Assembly: GCA_029204225.1 (NCBI GenBank)
Contig: CM055096.1
Coordinates: 63,207,240-63,271,239 of the forward strand
DNA length: 64,000 nt
Origin: Diphasiastrum complanatum
Lineage: Eukaryota > Streptophyta > Lycopodiopsida > Lycopodiales > Lycopodiaceae
Direction: 5' to 3'
A program made the translations under genes and the position numbers. Under the pieces are notes generated by a model. That model had not been told where the DNA came from. It ran no database searches and was given only the letters and a program-made list of their open reading frames with translations. The first letter of the stretch is position 1. Every line of letters starts with the position of its first letter. Positions 46,844 to 60,475 of the stretch are shown here, piece by piece.

Positions 46844-47500
46844 TTAAGCTTTGCCCCCGATGCTTGGCAATATTGAGCGAGCTATGCATGTTAACAGATG
46901 TTCCACTTCGGATTGGCCATGCGTTGTGAATACTCCTTTGTCATCAGCAAACATGACTATGGAAGTTGTTTGACCATTTGAGAGGCTAAGGCCCTTGACT
47001 GGAATAAACTTTGAAAGTGAGAGGTAAATACTTCTAGGATGTTGTCTGCGTTGGTGCAGACTTGCCAATTTACATTTTGTATTGCATTGATATCTTCCTT
47101 TTGATGTTTGATTCAAAATCGGTTGAAGAAGTATCTTGATGGTGCATAGCCTTCACGTATCCAGTCAGTTCGGGATTGAACCCTGGCACCAACTGCCTCG
47201 GCTGCATCCAAAGCTCTGAGCTCTGAGGCCACCATGAGAATTTTAGAGTGTATTATATCTTGTCTTGATTTGAACTCCATCTGACGCACTTGGTCTAGTT
47301 TTCATGAAAGTTGGCAACATTTTTGCCGCTGAGCAGAAGCTTTGGCCTTGCCTGCGTCTCGGAAGAAGCTGATTGCCATTTATGTTGCATGCACCCAGAA
47401 CTCTTTGGCTGATCTGTTTCTTGGCAAGCTTTTCCACATAGCTTTGAATTGTTCATCGGCCAAGAGGACCATGTCGGTCAGATCCAACTCTGTTTTGAAG
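46844..47500 (-). pseudogene. L1-type LINE reverse transcriptase fragment
   Basis: On the minus strand from 47500: FKAMWKSLPRNRSAKEFW, DAAEAVGARVQSRTDWIREG, then APSRYFFNRF and FTSHFQSLF, the linker between endonuclease and RT in plant L1 elements. A deletion and frameshift then lead to KGLSLSNGQTTSIVMFADD, the RT active site (FADD), and SEVEHLLTCIA. RT motifs between these are missing. There is no 3' poly-A in place. Confidence 0.82.
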
Positions 47501-47533
47501 ATTGACCAACTCTACATTTCAGTTCACCATCTC

Positions 47534-47905
47534 TCCTCTAGCCTCTCCAGATCTATCCAATAATCAGCTGGATGGTGAAATCCCACAAAGTCTCCAACTC
47601 TTAACGTATTTAGCAAACTTGAAGCTCACCAATAATAATAACCTTTCTGGTCCAATCCCACAAGGTCGGCAATTAGATACCTTCACTGTGCCTTCTTACT
47701 CTCCTGGAAATCGAGGTCTTTGTGGTCCTCCACTTTCTAGGCTGTCTACTATTGCTCCTGCAAATAATGCCACACAATATTCTTCTGATTAGTCGATGAA
47801 AGCCTTCTCTGATCTTGTTTCTATACCTGGTTTCGTTTTGGGTTCGTGTGTTGGCTTCTCTCCTGTGCTCCTTGTCTTCCTGTTCTAGGACTCAGTTCGA
47901 AATTG
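47534..47905 (+). pseudogene. LRR receptor-like protein C-terminal fragment
   Basis: The frame gives DLSNNQLDGEIPQSLQLLTY, LTNNNNLSGPIPQGRQLDTF and GNRGLCGPPL: the last leucine-rich repeats and C-terminal cap of plant LRR receptor-like proteins. A TAG at 47790 interrupts it. The same frame continues with an acidic-poor spacer and a hydrophobic segment (GFVLGSCVGFSPVLLVFLF), a likely membrane anchor, then TAG 47886. The upstream repeats and kinase (if any) are absent. Full-length relatives act as plasma-membrane immune or developmental receptors. It may be a transposed or retrocopied scrap, as it adjoins a LINE. Confidence 0.88.
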
Positions 47906-49891
<1,986 letters not shown>

Positions 49892-50259
49892 TGTTGAAGG
49901 GTTTGTGGATCCCAATGCAACCCTAACCATAGTTAATAAGTGTGAGAGGTTTGGCACCCTGCATGTGTAACTCCAACCCGATGATCACATAGTTATTTGA
50001 TTAGTTAGAAGTTAGTGGTGGAGATTGGCCAATAGGATTTGAGGCCAAAGCCTTAAAATCCACTATATGAAGTGGTGGATTCGAGTTATTTTGTACCTTT
50101 CACTTTTTATTTCAATAAAGTAGATGGATCCTCTTCAAATGGATGTGAAATGTCCTTGCTCTTCTTTTTTCTTCCTCCATCTCTCATGTTTTCTTTGGAT
50201 TTGCTAATTGTTGGATTTGATGCTTGTTGGAATTGATCATTCTTATACTTTTTGATGGG

Positions 50260-50310
<51 letters not shown>

Positions 50311-50553
50311 AATTCTATCATTGCTTGAGTAGTGTTAAGGATTAGTAGTTTGCTAGTGTTAATGGATCATAGTGTTAGATGTGGGTCATAAGCATGTGCT
50401 TGATTACGAGCTCTGTTATCGCTCTCATGGGAACGAATCTCCGCGTGACAACAAGTTAATCCTCTTCATCTCTTTAATGTTTGATAGAGCTTGGATCTAA
50501 ATTTGAAGGTGGATAGTTAATATCTGCCACAATTTTGACATCGTTGTCGGGGA
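49892..50553 (+). repeat. 5' LTR and primer site of gypsy element E
   Basis: The LTR runs TGTTGAAGGGTTTGTGGATC (49892) to CCACA (50531), about 640 bp, and matches the copy at 58883-59625. AATAAA follows CTTTTTATTTC at about 50113. The primer site TGACATCGTTGTCGGGGA (50536-50553) is a decayed form of TGGCGCCGTTGCCGGGGA, complementary to tRNA-Asp, as used by Tat/Athila-type elements. An (AG)n tract lies at 50262-50308. Confidence 0.85.
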
Positions 50554-51919
50554 GCTATGCCAATTTTACATTTTCAGCATGTTTCTGATCCATGCTTGGT
50601 TGTTAGCATCTTGTCTTGGCATATTAGGGTTAAAATTGCATTTTAGGATTAATTTGGGAGAGATTCGCTTGATTTGTTGAAATCTATTTTGATTGTTGAG
50701 CAGAGAAAGCCAGACATATCACCATTCCTAAGATGCTTTTGGATCTAAAGAATCAAAGAAACCAAAAAAAATCGTTCATTTTCTAAAAATTTGGTGACAA
50801 AAGGTGCAAAATCTTCATCAGACATTGATAACTTTATGTTCCTTTGCAACCAATCTTTGCTGACTTGCAGGCAGGACCGCCCTGATGTAGTGAAGCTCCA
50901 GTTTGGCGGGCAAAGGTTACTTCTCAGTCGATTTCCAAAAATCGAAGAAAAACCACCAAAAAAAATAAGAACCCCCATAAACAAAAAAATACTAAAAACC
51001 ATCATTTGCCTGTACTATTGTATATAGATTTGATCTAGATCTACTTATAGCTAGGTTAGCGAAGGTTAATTCTAAAAATAGAAGGCTAAAGCTACCATTC
51101 CACTAGTTGTTGGTAACGTTTTGTAGAAAGTTTTATGTCTTTTTGCAAGAATATCAATTTTTTGAGAGAAACCTTCACCTGAATCTTCGCCAGAGTCATA
51201 ATTAGTCCATCTTACTTTTTGGATAATCAGTAAGTTGGGCAAACATTAAGTTAAGGTCAATTGCTATCTTGAGCTATTTTTGTCAAAAAAGTGTTATTTT
51301 TTGCAAAAATAACAATATCACTCTTTATCCTTTGTCCGAACCTTCGCCGATTTGTTTGAGATTTTCAAATTTAGTGATCCATCATTTTTGAGTTTGGTGA
51401 CGGTTAGTTATATCTAGATCTATCAAAAAGTTCATTCAAACCCTCGCCAAACTACAAAAATCATTGTTTGCCAAAAAAAGAACCTTCGCTAGTTCTACCC
51501 TATATCCATCATTGTCAGATCTATCTATTATCAGTCACGCGAAGGTTAGATTTTTCAAATTTGTCAAAAACATTCAGATAAGTGTTTTTTTTTTCCAAAA
51601 TAGTATTAAAAGAACTCTCGTTGAGTCAACCTTCGCCAGTATTATTTTTGAGTTTTGATTTATCAGATCTACTACTACCAAAATTTTGGAAGATTCTGTT
51701 ACAGTTTGTCATTGATTATGAAAAATTCATATTTATAGAGTTTTGATCGCTTGATCAAGATTTTTTTTCCAAAATCAAAACTTGATTACTGTCAAGTGAT
51801 CAAGTTTTTATAGATCTGATCAGAGTTAGAAAATAGGTGAAAATCTAATCTAGATCTAATCTCATTCTTATTGTTCTTCTGAAGTGATTTGGACTTTTGT
51901 TCATTTAATCCTTGAATTA
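50554..51919 (+). other. Leader of element E with repeated GCGAAGGTT motif
   Basis: A long non-coding leader before gag. Between about 51055 and 51640 the word GCGAAGGTT or its inverse AACCTTCGC occurs about seven times, exactly or with one change, in both orientations. No ORF is supported. Confidence 0.6.
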
Positions 51920-52610
51920 TTCAGGAAAGATATGCTAAGTATCAATATCGAGAAAATCCTAATTGGAAGAGACATGATGGTAAGGTCCATGGCCTCTTAT
52001 TTCTTGAGCGATTAGCTTTACCAGCTCCGCCAGCACAACAAGATCCTCCTGCTAATATGATGGACCCAGAACCTTTAAGTGGTTATGATCAATGGAATTA
52101 TAATATCGATCATGATATTGGTTCTTCATAACAATACGTTATACAACAGTCTTGACAGTGGACTCGAGCGCCACTTGAATGTTTTGGATGTAGAGAGAAT
52201 AATAGAATTGTAGAATGTCCAAATAAAGGCAAATTTAATCCATTGTGTCGAGAATGCAGATATGGACATTGCTACAAGGTAACTGCTCCTTTGAATATGA
52301 TTACAATCAAGCACAGACCAGCAGTTCATCCTATCGAACCAAGTGCACCAGTAATGGTTGTTACAAGAGCTCAAAAGCATAAAGAAGTTGTTATTGATCC
52401 AACACCTGCTGAATCTGTACCAGTTACTGATCTACCTACCGCATCAAGGGTGTATCGAAATCTCAATTTTGATAAGAAAAAATACCACAATATGAGACAG
52501 TGGATTAAAGATCTACAAGAAGAAGAAGCTATGAAAAAAGCCAGAGCTGCAGTAGAGGTTCATCCCATACTTGTGACCACCACCAGATTTGCCAGATCCT
52601 TTGCATAGGT
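51920..52610 (+). pseudogene. Gypsy gag end, element E
   Basis: Before 52135 the frame has LFLERLALPAPPAQQDPP and two stops. It then gives ECFGCRENNRIVECPNKGKF, a zinc knuckle in which the His is Arg, and CRECRYGHC. The open part 52243-52608 continues through a Pro/Val-rich linker (VMVVTRAQKHKEVV) to the gag-protease boundary with a basic coiled-coil-like region (NMRQWIKDLQEEEAMKKAR). Confidence 0.75.
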
Positions 52611-52899
52611 CACATCAACGTACTGATGTCAATACCCAATTGCATCATCATGAAGAACCATTCAAGATGACTGAAGCACTGCAAACAGAGCTAATCGTGA
52701 ATATTCTATTTATCAAGATGAATATTACATTGGGACTCAAGGTTGGTGCCTCAAGCGAAGGAAGTATTATTTGAAAGACTGACCAAAACTGAACCGAAAG
52801 TCTAACGAGAACCACTATATTGTGCCGCATTTGAAGATTCAAACTCAGTACTCAATGTAGGGGCAGCCTGAGAGAGTGAACAAAGGAATATCACCTTGT

Positions 52900-53570
52900 C
52901 GATTCAACATAAGCATTTTGATCGAGAGACAGCCTTGATAGATGGAGGTTCAAAAGTCAATCTTATTTCAAAAAAATTGTGCCAAATGGAATCTTACGAA
53001 GATGAAACCTGTGAGTTTTGCAATAAAGTTGACTGATCATTCTATGGTTCGACCTAAAGGCGTGATGGAAGACGTACCAGTGAAAAATTAATGGTGTCCC
53101 GTTTGTTATTACTTTTGTAGTAATGGACTTACCAGAAGCACCATCAGTTTATCGTATTCTATTGGGACGCACATGGTTACGAGTTGCACAAGTAATTCAT
53201 AATTGGGGAACAAGAAAGATTACATTTAAAAATCATGAGCGTCCGGTAAATGTTGATCCATTGACTTGGACGATCAAGCTAGCAATTCGAAAAGGAGATG
53301 ATGATTCATCAACAACGAATCATACTTTTGACCGAGCAGAAAAGCTTTGGGAGTTCATTATGATTCTCAAATTGATAATGCTAACTGGAATCGGGCATTA
53401 ACAATTGTTGATTGTACAACAAGATACATGTGTCACCGTGATAACCAATCAAAGGTAAGTGACATTTCAGTTGTAGATTGTACTCTTGATACACCTATCA
53501 CATTTACAGTCAATATGATGAATGCAACATGGATATCAACAAATCCAACTCCAGATCTTAATTGAAGATG
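52900..53570 (+). pseudogene. Gypsy aspartic protease, element E
   Basis: The active site reads ALIDGGSKVNLIS (Asp codon 52941-52943); the usual D-S/T-G is D-G-G. After a shift, FAIKLTDHSMVRPKGVMEDV, then FVVMDLPEAPSVYRILLGR and GRTWLRVAQVIHNWGTRKI, the standard second half of plant gypsy proteases. The linker to RT follows with frameshifts. Confidence 0.82.
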
Positions 53571-53719
53571 AACTCATTCCTAGTAGTCATTTTTATCTTA
53601 TGATAAAAATACAAAACTTACTGATTAGCAAATCTTAAGCCATATGGATCCTAAGAGGTTCGGAGTTTGGAACATTCCTAATGAACTGCCAATAAAATCA
53701 CCAAAATCAGTTATAATAA

Positions 53720-55120
53720 AAGAATGCAAGTCTACAAGACCAATGATGAATAAGAAAAGTGACAAGATTTTACCGTTGTAATCCGAATGTCATAGACCTT
53801 ATAAAGAAGGAGTTGCAGAGATTGCTGGAAGCATATTTCATTTATGAAATCGAACATACCGAGTGGGTTTCGCCAATTGTCGTCGTTCCTAAGAAAAATG
53901 GGAAGATGAGAATTTGTGTGGACCTAAAGACTTTGAACAAAGTGAAATGCAAATATCACTTTTCGTTGTCTTTTCTGGAAAGCACATTGGATCGCCTTGC
54001 TGGAGCCAAAGATTATAGTTTTTTGGATGGATTCAGTGGATATAATCAAGTTAAGATCACACTTGCAGATCAACATAAAACAGCTTTTGCAACAGAATGG
54101 AGAACCTATGCTTATAAAGTTATGTCGTTTCTCTGTAATGCACCAAGTTCTTTTTAGCGAGTTATGCTGTTTGCTTTTAAGGAGTATTTGCAAAAATTTA
54201 TTTGGATGATCTTGGAGTTCATAGTTTTAAAACAGACCATTTGGATCATTTGGAAAAAGTGCTCGAACGATGTCTAAAGTACCAGATTTTTTTAAATCCA
54301 TAAAAGTGTCAAATATGGGTCACTCATGGAGTTGTTCTTGGACATGTGATATCAATGCATGGTATCACTATAGATTATTCAAAAATCAAAGTTATTGTGG
54401 AATTACCTCCACAAGGAACAATCAGAGGAGTATCCATTTTTATGAGTCATGCAAACTGTTATAGAATATTTATCTTATTCTTTGGAGATCTGGCACGACC
54501 TATATATAAATTGACAATTGTGCCAATTTGGACAGTTGAGGCATTGGAAGCATTTGAAAAACTGAAGAAAGCCTTAGCTTCTGCACCAATATTACAAGCT
54601 CCAGATTGGACAGTAGAGTTTCATGTACATACAAATGCATCAAAATTTGCCATGGAATCTATCTTGACACAACCAAGAGAGTATAAGAAAGACTATTTGA
54701 TCATATTTGCTAGCCGACAACTTATCGATGCTGAAAAGAATTATTCTACTACGTGAAGCGTTGGCTATGATCTTTTTAATGAAAAACTCAAAATTATTTG
54801 ATGGCTACGCGTTTTGCTTTTACACTGATCATCAACTGCTGCTTTATTTGGTTAACAAGACATGCAATATGGGATGCATTGCAAGATGGTTACTTTTACT
54901 ATCTGAATTTGATTTTCGAATTGTGGTTTGGAAGGACAAACAGCATTATCTTGCCAATCATGTTTCTCGGATACAATCAGCACCAGTTAATACTGAAGTT
55001 GATGATGAACTTCCGGATGCTACATTATTTTATATTGAAGCAGTACCTGAATGGGCAATAGACTTTATTGAATATTTGATGCTAGGCCAGCCTAACAAAT
55101 CCTTGACCAAAGTTCAATAG
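53720..55120 (+). pseudogene. Gypsy RT and RNase H, element E
   Basis: RT is open at 53759-54157: EWVSPIVVVPKKNGKMRICV, YSFLDGFSGYNQVKITLADQ, AYKVMSFLCNAPSSF (FGLCNAP damaged). After a TAG the active site YLDD is at 54199-54210 in another frame. From 54346 another open frame gives GITIDYSKIKVI, EALEAFEKLKKALASAPILQ and RNase H start EFHVHTNASKFAMESILTQ, with Asn in place of the first catalytic Asp. A shift near 54740 leads to REALAMIF, FYTDHQLLLYLVNKTCN, LSEFDFRIVVWKDKQHYLAN and HVSRIQS. Confidence 0.9.
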
Positions 55121-55149
55121 AAGCGATTGATTGTAAAGACACAACCTTA

Positions 55150-56225
55150 TCAATTGATTGTAGGACATAGTTGATGATATTATGAGAAGATGTGTTTTAC
55201 CAGAGGGAGTACCTGATCTAATTAGGTTTTCACATGATGGAATGGGAGGAGGTCATTTTTCATCTGATATCACTGTTCAAAAAGTTTTGCAATCAGGATG
55301 TTGGTGGCCTAAGCTTCATAAAGATACAGAGAAGTACATTCAGTCTTGTGATGTTTGTCAACGAACGCATCGCCCTACGAAAGAGAATCATGAACCCTTA
55401 CATCCAATTTTAGCACAAGTACCGTTTGAAAAATGGGGCTTGATTATGTTGGTCCTATTCATCTTGCGGCACGAAGTACTCAAGCTAGATGTATTATTGT
55501 GGCAACAAATTATATGACCAAGTGGGTTGAAGCATGAGTAGTTCGTGTAGCAAATGCGAAGACTATAGCCAAATTTTTATATGAGAATACCATTGTTTGA
55601 TTTGGCTGTCCTATTGCAGTGCTCGAGGAATGCATTTTGTTAATGAAATGATCAAGTGTCTTTTGGGAAAAAAAAAATTGTTATTCATCAATTTAGTACT
55701 CTGTACTATCCAAGGGGTAATCAACAAGCAAGTCGTTCTAATTGGGAACACAAACTATATGCAACATTATGGGCATTCAGAATAGCTTATAAAGTCAGCA
55801 CAAATTAGACGCCATTTCAACTTGTTTATGGCCAAGATGCAGTTATGTCAATAGAATTTCTAATACCATCTTTATGCATAGTAACTATGGAATGCTTGGA
55901 TGATGCAATTTTGTTAACTCTGTCATGAGGCTTTGCACAAGTTATGTGAAACCAGATTAATGGCAGTTCATGCACACTAGTAGCGGAGAAAGCTCGTCGC
56001 AAGGCATGGCATGATCGTCGATTACATAAGAAAGATCTAAAGGAAGGGGATCTTGCCTTGATGTATAAAATGAAGTTGGTCAAGGAAAAGTTGAAATTTT
56101 AAGGTGAAGGACCATACAGAGTTAAAGAGTTATTATTCTATGGAGCAGTGGTCTTGGAACACCTGGATGGAAGAAGATTTGACACTCCTGTGAATGGCAG
56201 TTGATTACGCAAGTTTTGGCAGACC
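55150..56225 (+). pseudogene. Gypsy integrase, element E
   Basis: 55182-55517 holds GGGHFSSDITVQKVLQSGCW, SCDVCQRTHRPTKENHEPLH and PFEKWGL. After a one-base shift the core continues: YVGPIHLAARSTQARCIIVA, NYMTKWVEA, then broken pieces (YENTIV, FGCPIAV). From about 55980 come SGEKARRKAWHDR-type words. The GPY module is near 56105-56220 (EGPYRVKELLFYGAVVLEH, RRFDTPVNGS). There is no chromodomain. With the tRNA-Asp primer site this suits a Tat/Athila-type lineage. Confidence 0.85.
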
Positions 56226-58225
56226 CCCCAGCTTGATCAAGGATCTGATCATTTCTACTTTATTTGTTTTAAAAAAAAATTGTTTTGATCAGGAATCAAT
56301 TTTTTGATGGAAAATGACTCAAAAAATTTGGAGGGCCTAGGATCTTAAATAGGCCCCTAACTAACCAAATCGGAAACCGCTTAGTCCTAATAGGATCCAG
56401 TACCAAGGAGAATTCTAGTAAGACTTGAGTGAATTCTTAAGAGGGGTCATGGGAGGTTCACAGCCTAGGAGCTTAGGCTACTCTCACTCTTATGATGTTG
56501 CTATTAGCGGGTCTATTCAGAAGGACTCCGATCCAGAGTGCTAGTGTCAATTCAATAAGACTAGTTTGTCTAAATAGGGCCCTCCTAACTCCTCCCCTAG
56601 GTTATTCTTCTAGATTTTTATTGATACTGGTGGCTGATTCGGTGATAGCACTTGTAGTACAAAGACTGGGGCATTCATGGATGGTTGTTGTACTTCTGTG
56701 TGCATGTGTGATGTTTTAGTTTTGCAGAAAACATGATGTAAAATTACCACATGAGAGAAATTCGTTCACATCATAGATGAATTTTGCTACTAACATTCAA
56801 GATCGCTAGTTCGAGCCACTTTTAGATTGACTGCTCAATAGATTAGTGCCTGGGGAGCCGACTCACCTTGTTTGCTAGGTGTTGGGGTGCTCACCTCCCA
56901 GGGTCCATATGTTTCAACAGGTAGCATGGGCGGGGTGGTCCTAGATAATGCAATTGTAGCCTATTACTAGCCCGTGTGGTGTGCTTCAACCACGTAACAT
57001 GCACATTAAATTTTGGTCAAAAATTTTATAGGCAGCACAAAGACGTATTGAAAGAACTTTGAAAATGAATGCCATTGTACTTACAGAGAAGATTGTTAAG
57101 GATGGTCAAAATAAAATTTTTGAAATTGAGACTAGTTCTGATAGTCACATTTCTCCTAGCCCATTTTGCACTTTCAAAAGAGGGTTGAAAACAAGAAGTC
57201 CTACATGGCTTGCAAGCACCTTTATTTTGTATTTTTGAGGATCATGGGCTTGGATCAACCAAGTAATAGATTCATTCATCAACCTATTTTAAGAGAAGCA
57301 GAGGTATTCCAGGCCCTTCATCCTGAGAGGACTTACCCTTGCGACAGTCACATATGCCATTGTGTATATGATGGCATATTAGTATTCTGGCCACAAACAA
57401 CTTGCATGGGACATGTTTGTTACATTGTTGTCACTAGTTCAAGCAATATTTGAATAATTTGTGATTAAAATGGTCTTAAAGATGTACTTACATTTGATGT
57501 AGTGCTCTTAACAATCCATGGGACTATGGGTGTGGTCTTATGTGACCTTGAATGATATCTGAATTTTCATTCTAAATTCAATGTCAAAGGCCTCCCTTAT
57601 TGTGTTTCTTGTTTATTTATTTTGGACAAAGTTGTCTGTTTGTGCCTACATGATGGTTAATGATATCTATCCTCGATGTATCTACGTTATCAAGCAATTC
57701 ACATAGTTCAAATACCTAGAATTAGGCCTATTTGTTTGCCTTAAAAATAGGTGTCTCTTTCAATACGACAACATTTACTTATAAGCTTTCCAACTAAATA
57801 TAGGAAAAAAAAAAAAAAAAAAAACCTAGACTTCTCTTATTTCCGCAAGCACAAATATGTTGATTGACTTTTGTTTTTGTTGGAATTTTAGATGAATTAT
57901 TGAGCAGCATTTCGACGGTTTTGTTGTGTTCATAGCCTATGGATGTGACTTGATTTTATTTGTAACAAAATTTTCCTAGTGAGGATATTTCATTTTTTCT
58001 AGCAACATTGAGTCAAAGAAATATGTTTGGATCTTTTGTTTAGCTCTAGTGCTTTTGTGGATGTATTATTGTGGTAAAGGTTGTTTGTTGATTTGACGAA
58101 GCTAGATAGGCAAAGTAAGCTGCAACTTTGGATAGATTGCAAAGCTATAAAATTTCTATTGATGAAATTGTTTAGTGCTATAGTAGGAATCTTTAGTAAA
58201 ATCATAAAAGTTTGGAATTTTCAAC
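56226..58225. other. Region after element E integrase, mostly unassigned
   Basis: Probably long 3' non-coding gypsy DNA at first; GGTGTGCTTCAACCACGTA at 56978-56996 links it to 23285-23303. The 95-codon ORF 57166-57453 has no recognisable domain. A ~22-bp poly-A run lies near 57805. No polypurine tract and LTR pair can be fixed. Confidence 0.45.
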
Positions 58226-58882
58226 TATGTGTATGTATATATATTGAATGCCATTTGCATATTGAAATATGATGATCAAGAGAACAAGTGTGTATAAAAT
58301 AATAGCATCAGAAGCTTATCAAAGATAGATGAAGTAGATGCCTTGCGCATTGATTTCTTATTGCCAGTAATAGATTCATTCCTTTTACAGATTGAATTAG
58401 CTTTGTAGAGCACGCGACTTCATCCGGTATTGTCTTGTGCTTTACCGCATTATTGACATGTATATTTGTTATACTTAATCTGATAACAGCTCCTTTGTTC
58501 TGTTTGTGTTGATATTGTTATGCTTATTTTCATTCTGTCTCACTTTCTTGTTGCTCAATCTAGTAATATATTTTTAGCGAGTTATTATTAGTCTAGTTGT
58601 TGACAACTAATATTTAGTCTTGCCTTTCATGAATCATTCGCGACTGATTATCAGTTGAGCTCAGTCTAGCTCTTCGTGAATCATTCGCGACAAATAATTT
58701 GTCTAGCTGTTTGCGACCAATTATTCTTCTGGTGTTTTATTAATGTTTGGCTACGTACTCTGAACGACCATGATTTATATCACTAATGTTCTGTTTGTTT
58801 CTGATAGGCGTAGTCATGCTTAGGGAAAGAGTAACATAGCTCATTCCGCTGCGCACGAACACTTTCTGTTCGAGTTCATTTA
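58226..58882 (+). repeat. Second LTR of the element B family, truncated
   Basis: It follows 15217-15680 in order: ATGTATATATATTG (TATA), GATGATCAAG, TAGCTTTGTAG, GCACGCG, CGACAAATAATTTGTC, GTTTGGCTACGTA, GGCGTAGTCA, CTCATTCCGC, TTCGAGTTC. At 58883 it is interrupted by a gypsy E LTR, just before its own 3' end. Confidence 0.85.
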
Positions 58883-59680
58883 TGTTGGAGGGTTTGCGGA
58901 TCCCAAGGCAACCCTAACCCTAGTTAATAAGTGAGAGGGATTTGGCACCCTGCGTGTGTAAGTCCAACCCAATGATCACATAATTATTTGATTAATTAGA
59001 AATTCAATAAAAGGACTTTAGGCCTTTTTGCGGGACTTTTAATGTCGCAGGGCCTAAATGTCAAGTTAGTGAATAAAGTTGGGTTTCCGTCCAATTTTGA
59101 TGGTTCCCACACTTTTTTAAATTTGAATAAAAAGAGAGGCAAGACTGGACCAATAGGATTCAGAGGCCAGGGTCCTCCTCTCTACTATAAAAAGGGACCA
59201 ACTCGAGTTGCTCCTCATGTTCATTTCCTCATTTCAATAAAGCAGATTGGTTCTCTTTAGAAATGGATTGATGAATGTCCTTGCTCTTCCTCTCTTTTTC
59301 TCCATTTCTCATGCTTCCTTTGGATTTTGCTAATTGTTGGATTTGATCATTATTGGGATTGTTATTTCCTATGCTTTTTGTGAGAGAGAAAAGAAGAGAG
59401 AGAAGAGTAAGTCTCTATCATTATTGTGGATTTAGGATTAATGGATGTAGTGTTAATGCTTAGTGTTAATGGATGTTAGTGTTAGATTCTCCATTCATTT
59501 TGAAATCTGAACTATACTATCGCTCTCATGGGAACGAACCTACGTGTGACAACTAACTCTGTCTCTTTGATGCTAGATTGACTAGATCTTGGATTCAGGT
59601 TAGGCAAGGAAAGAAACCCACTACAATTTTGGCACCGTTGCCAGGGAGCTACGCCAATTTTTCAGTTTGCAGCATGTTTG
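58883..59680 (+). repeat. Second LTR E copy with primer site and leader start
   Basis: The LTR is 58883-59625 (TGTTGGAGGGTTTGCGGATC to CTACA). A good TATA box (TATAAAAAG, 59186-59194) and AATAAA at about 59237 mark U3-R. The primer site TGGCACCGTTGCCAGGGA (59630-59647) is the tRNA-Asp type with two G-to-A changes, and about 35 bp of leader similar to 50551-50590 follow. Because a primer site follows it, this is the 5' end of another E copy, not the 3' LTR of the first. Confidence 0.82.
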
Positions 59681-60475
59681 GCTGATGGTTATCCAGTAAT
59701 TGGCGAAGGGCGTCAGTCTTCATTATCAAAGTCTCGACCAATTGTTGTTGCATGGGAGTATCTGCATTCATCTGTCGATGGTCACTCGCATTCACCCTCT
59801 CTTGGTCAAGTGGTACATTTGTTGTTTCATCATCAAAGCTAGCCTTTACAAATGACTCTGCAATTCCATATTTTTTAATACCGACAACCCAAATGGATTT
59901 TATCGCATCCATCGTGTGACCCAAACCCTGGTGTTTTCCATCTACCACATTACATGACAGTCATAAAATATTGTTTCCCACTGTTCTACATACGGAATTA
60001 GTTTAGACATATCACTCTTAAAGCTGAGTCCCTCTCTCCCAAAATACTTGGTTTGAATAGTTATTCTTGCTTGCATATCCTTCCACTTTTGTTTAAGATC
60101 ATACTCTGGATTAGGCCTATTTCGTTTACGAGCAGGAGCTGTAAAGTTGGGCTCAACATCCAAAATCTCAATGCTCGTTGGAAAAGTGGATGTAATGATA
60201 CTTGTGTACATTAGATGGTGGGTCTTGGTGGTAAAAGTAAAGAAAGAAGGAGAGGTGTGCTCTCTAAATTCCACACCAAGCGAAGTCGACATGGCATCCA
60301 CTTTGTTTGGACCACCCTAATCCTCTCTTGGATAATTGATTGTTTCCTCCAATGAGACTCTTGGTTCTTGTGCAAGAAAGTCGAAATCACTATCATCAAA
60401 ATCTGAATGCAGCATCAAGTTTGTGAAGTAATGGCATGTGTAAATCTCTCGAATGAACTGCTCCTCAACCTCCAT
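59649..60475 (-). pseudogene. Unidentified gene, one TAG and one frameshift, minus strand
   Basis: From ATG 60475 the frame reads MEVEEQFIREIYTCHYFTN and an acidic segment, then a TAG at 60319-60317 (CAG to TAG would fit). It continues as 119 codons: an unstructured part, the basic NFTAPARKRNRPNPEYDLKQ, then a helical stretch (KWKDMQARITIQTKYF, MSKLIPYVEQWETIFYD). Near 59945 the frame shifts and 99 further codons follow (VVDGKHQGLGHTMDAIKSIW, a Gln-rich end). The basic-plus-helical layout recalls Myb/SANT-like ORF1 proteins of PIF/Harbinger transposons, but no diagnostic Trp pattern is clear. I cannot name it. Confidence 0.5.

Noticed and set aside
57800-57830. Poly-A run as the tail of a processed gene or SINE
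   Set aside because: No upstream gene, Pol III boxes or flanking target duplication could be identified.
49892-59625. Treating the two E LTRs as one complete 9.7-kb element
   Set aside because: The second LTR is followed by its own primer site and leader and preceded by a copia B LTR, not by a polypurine tract.
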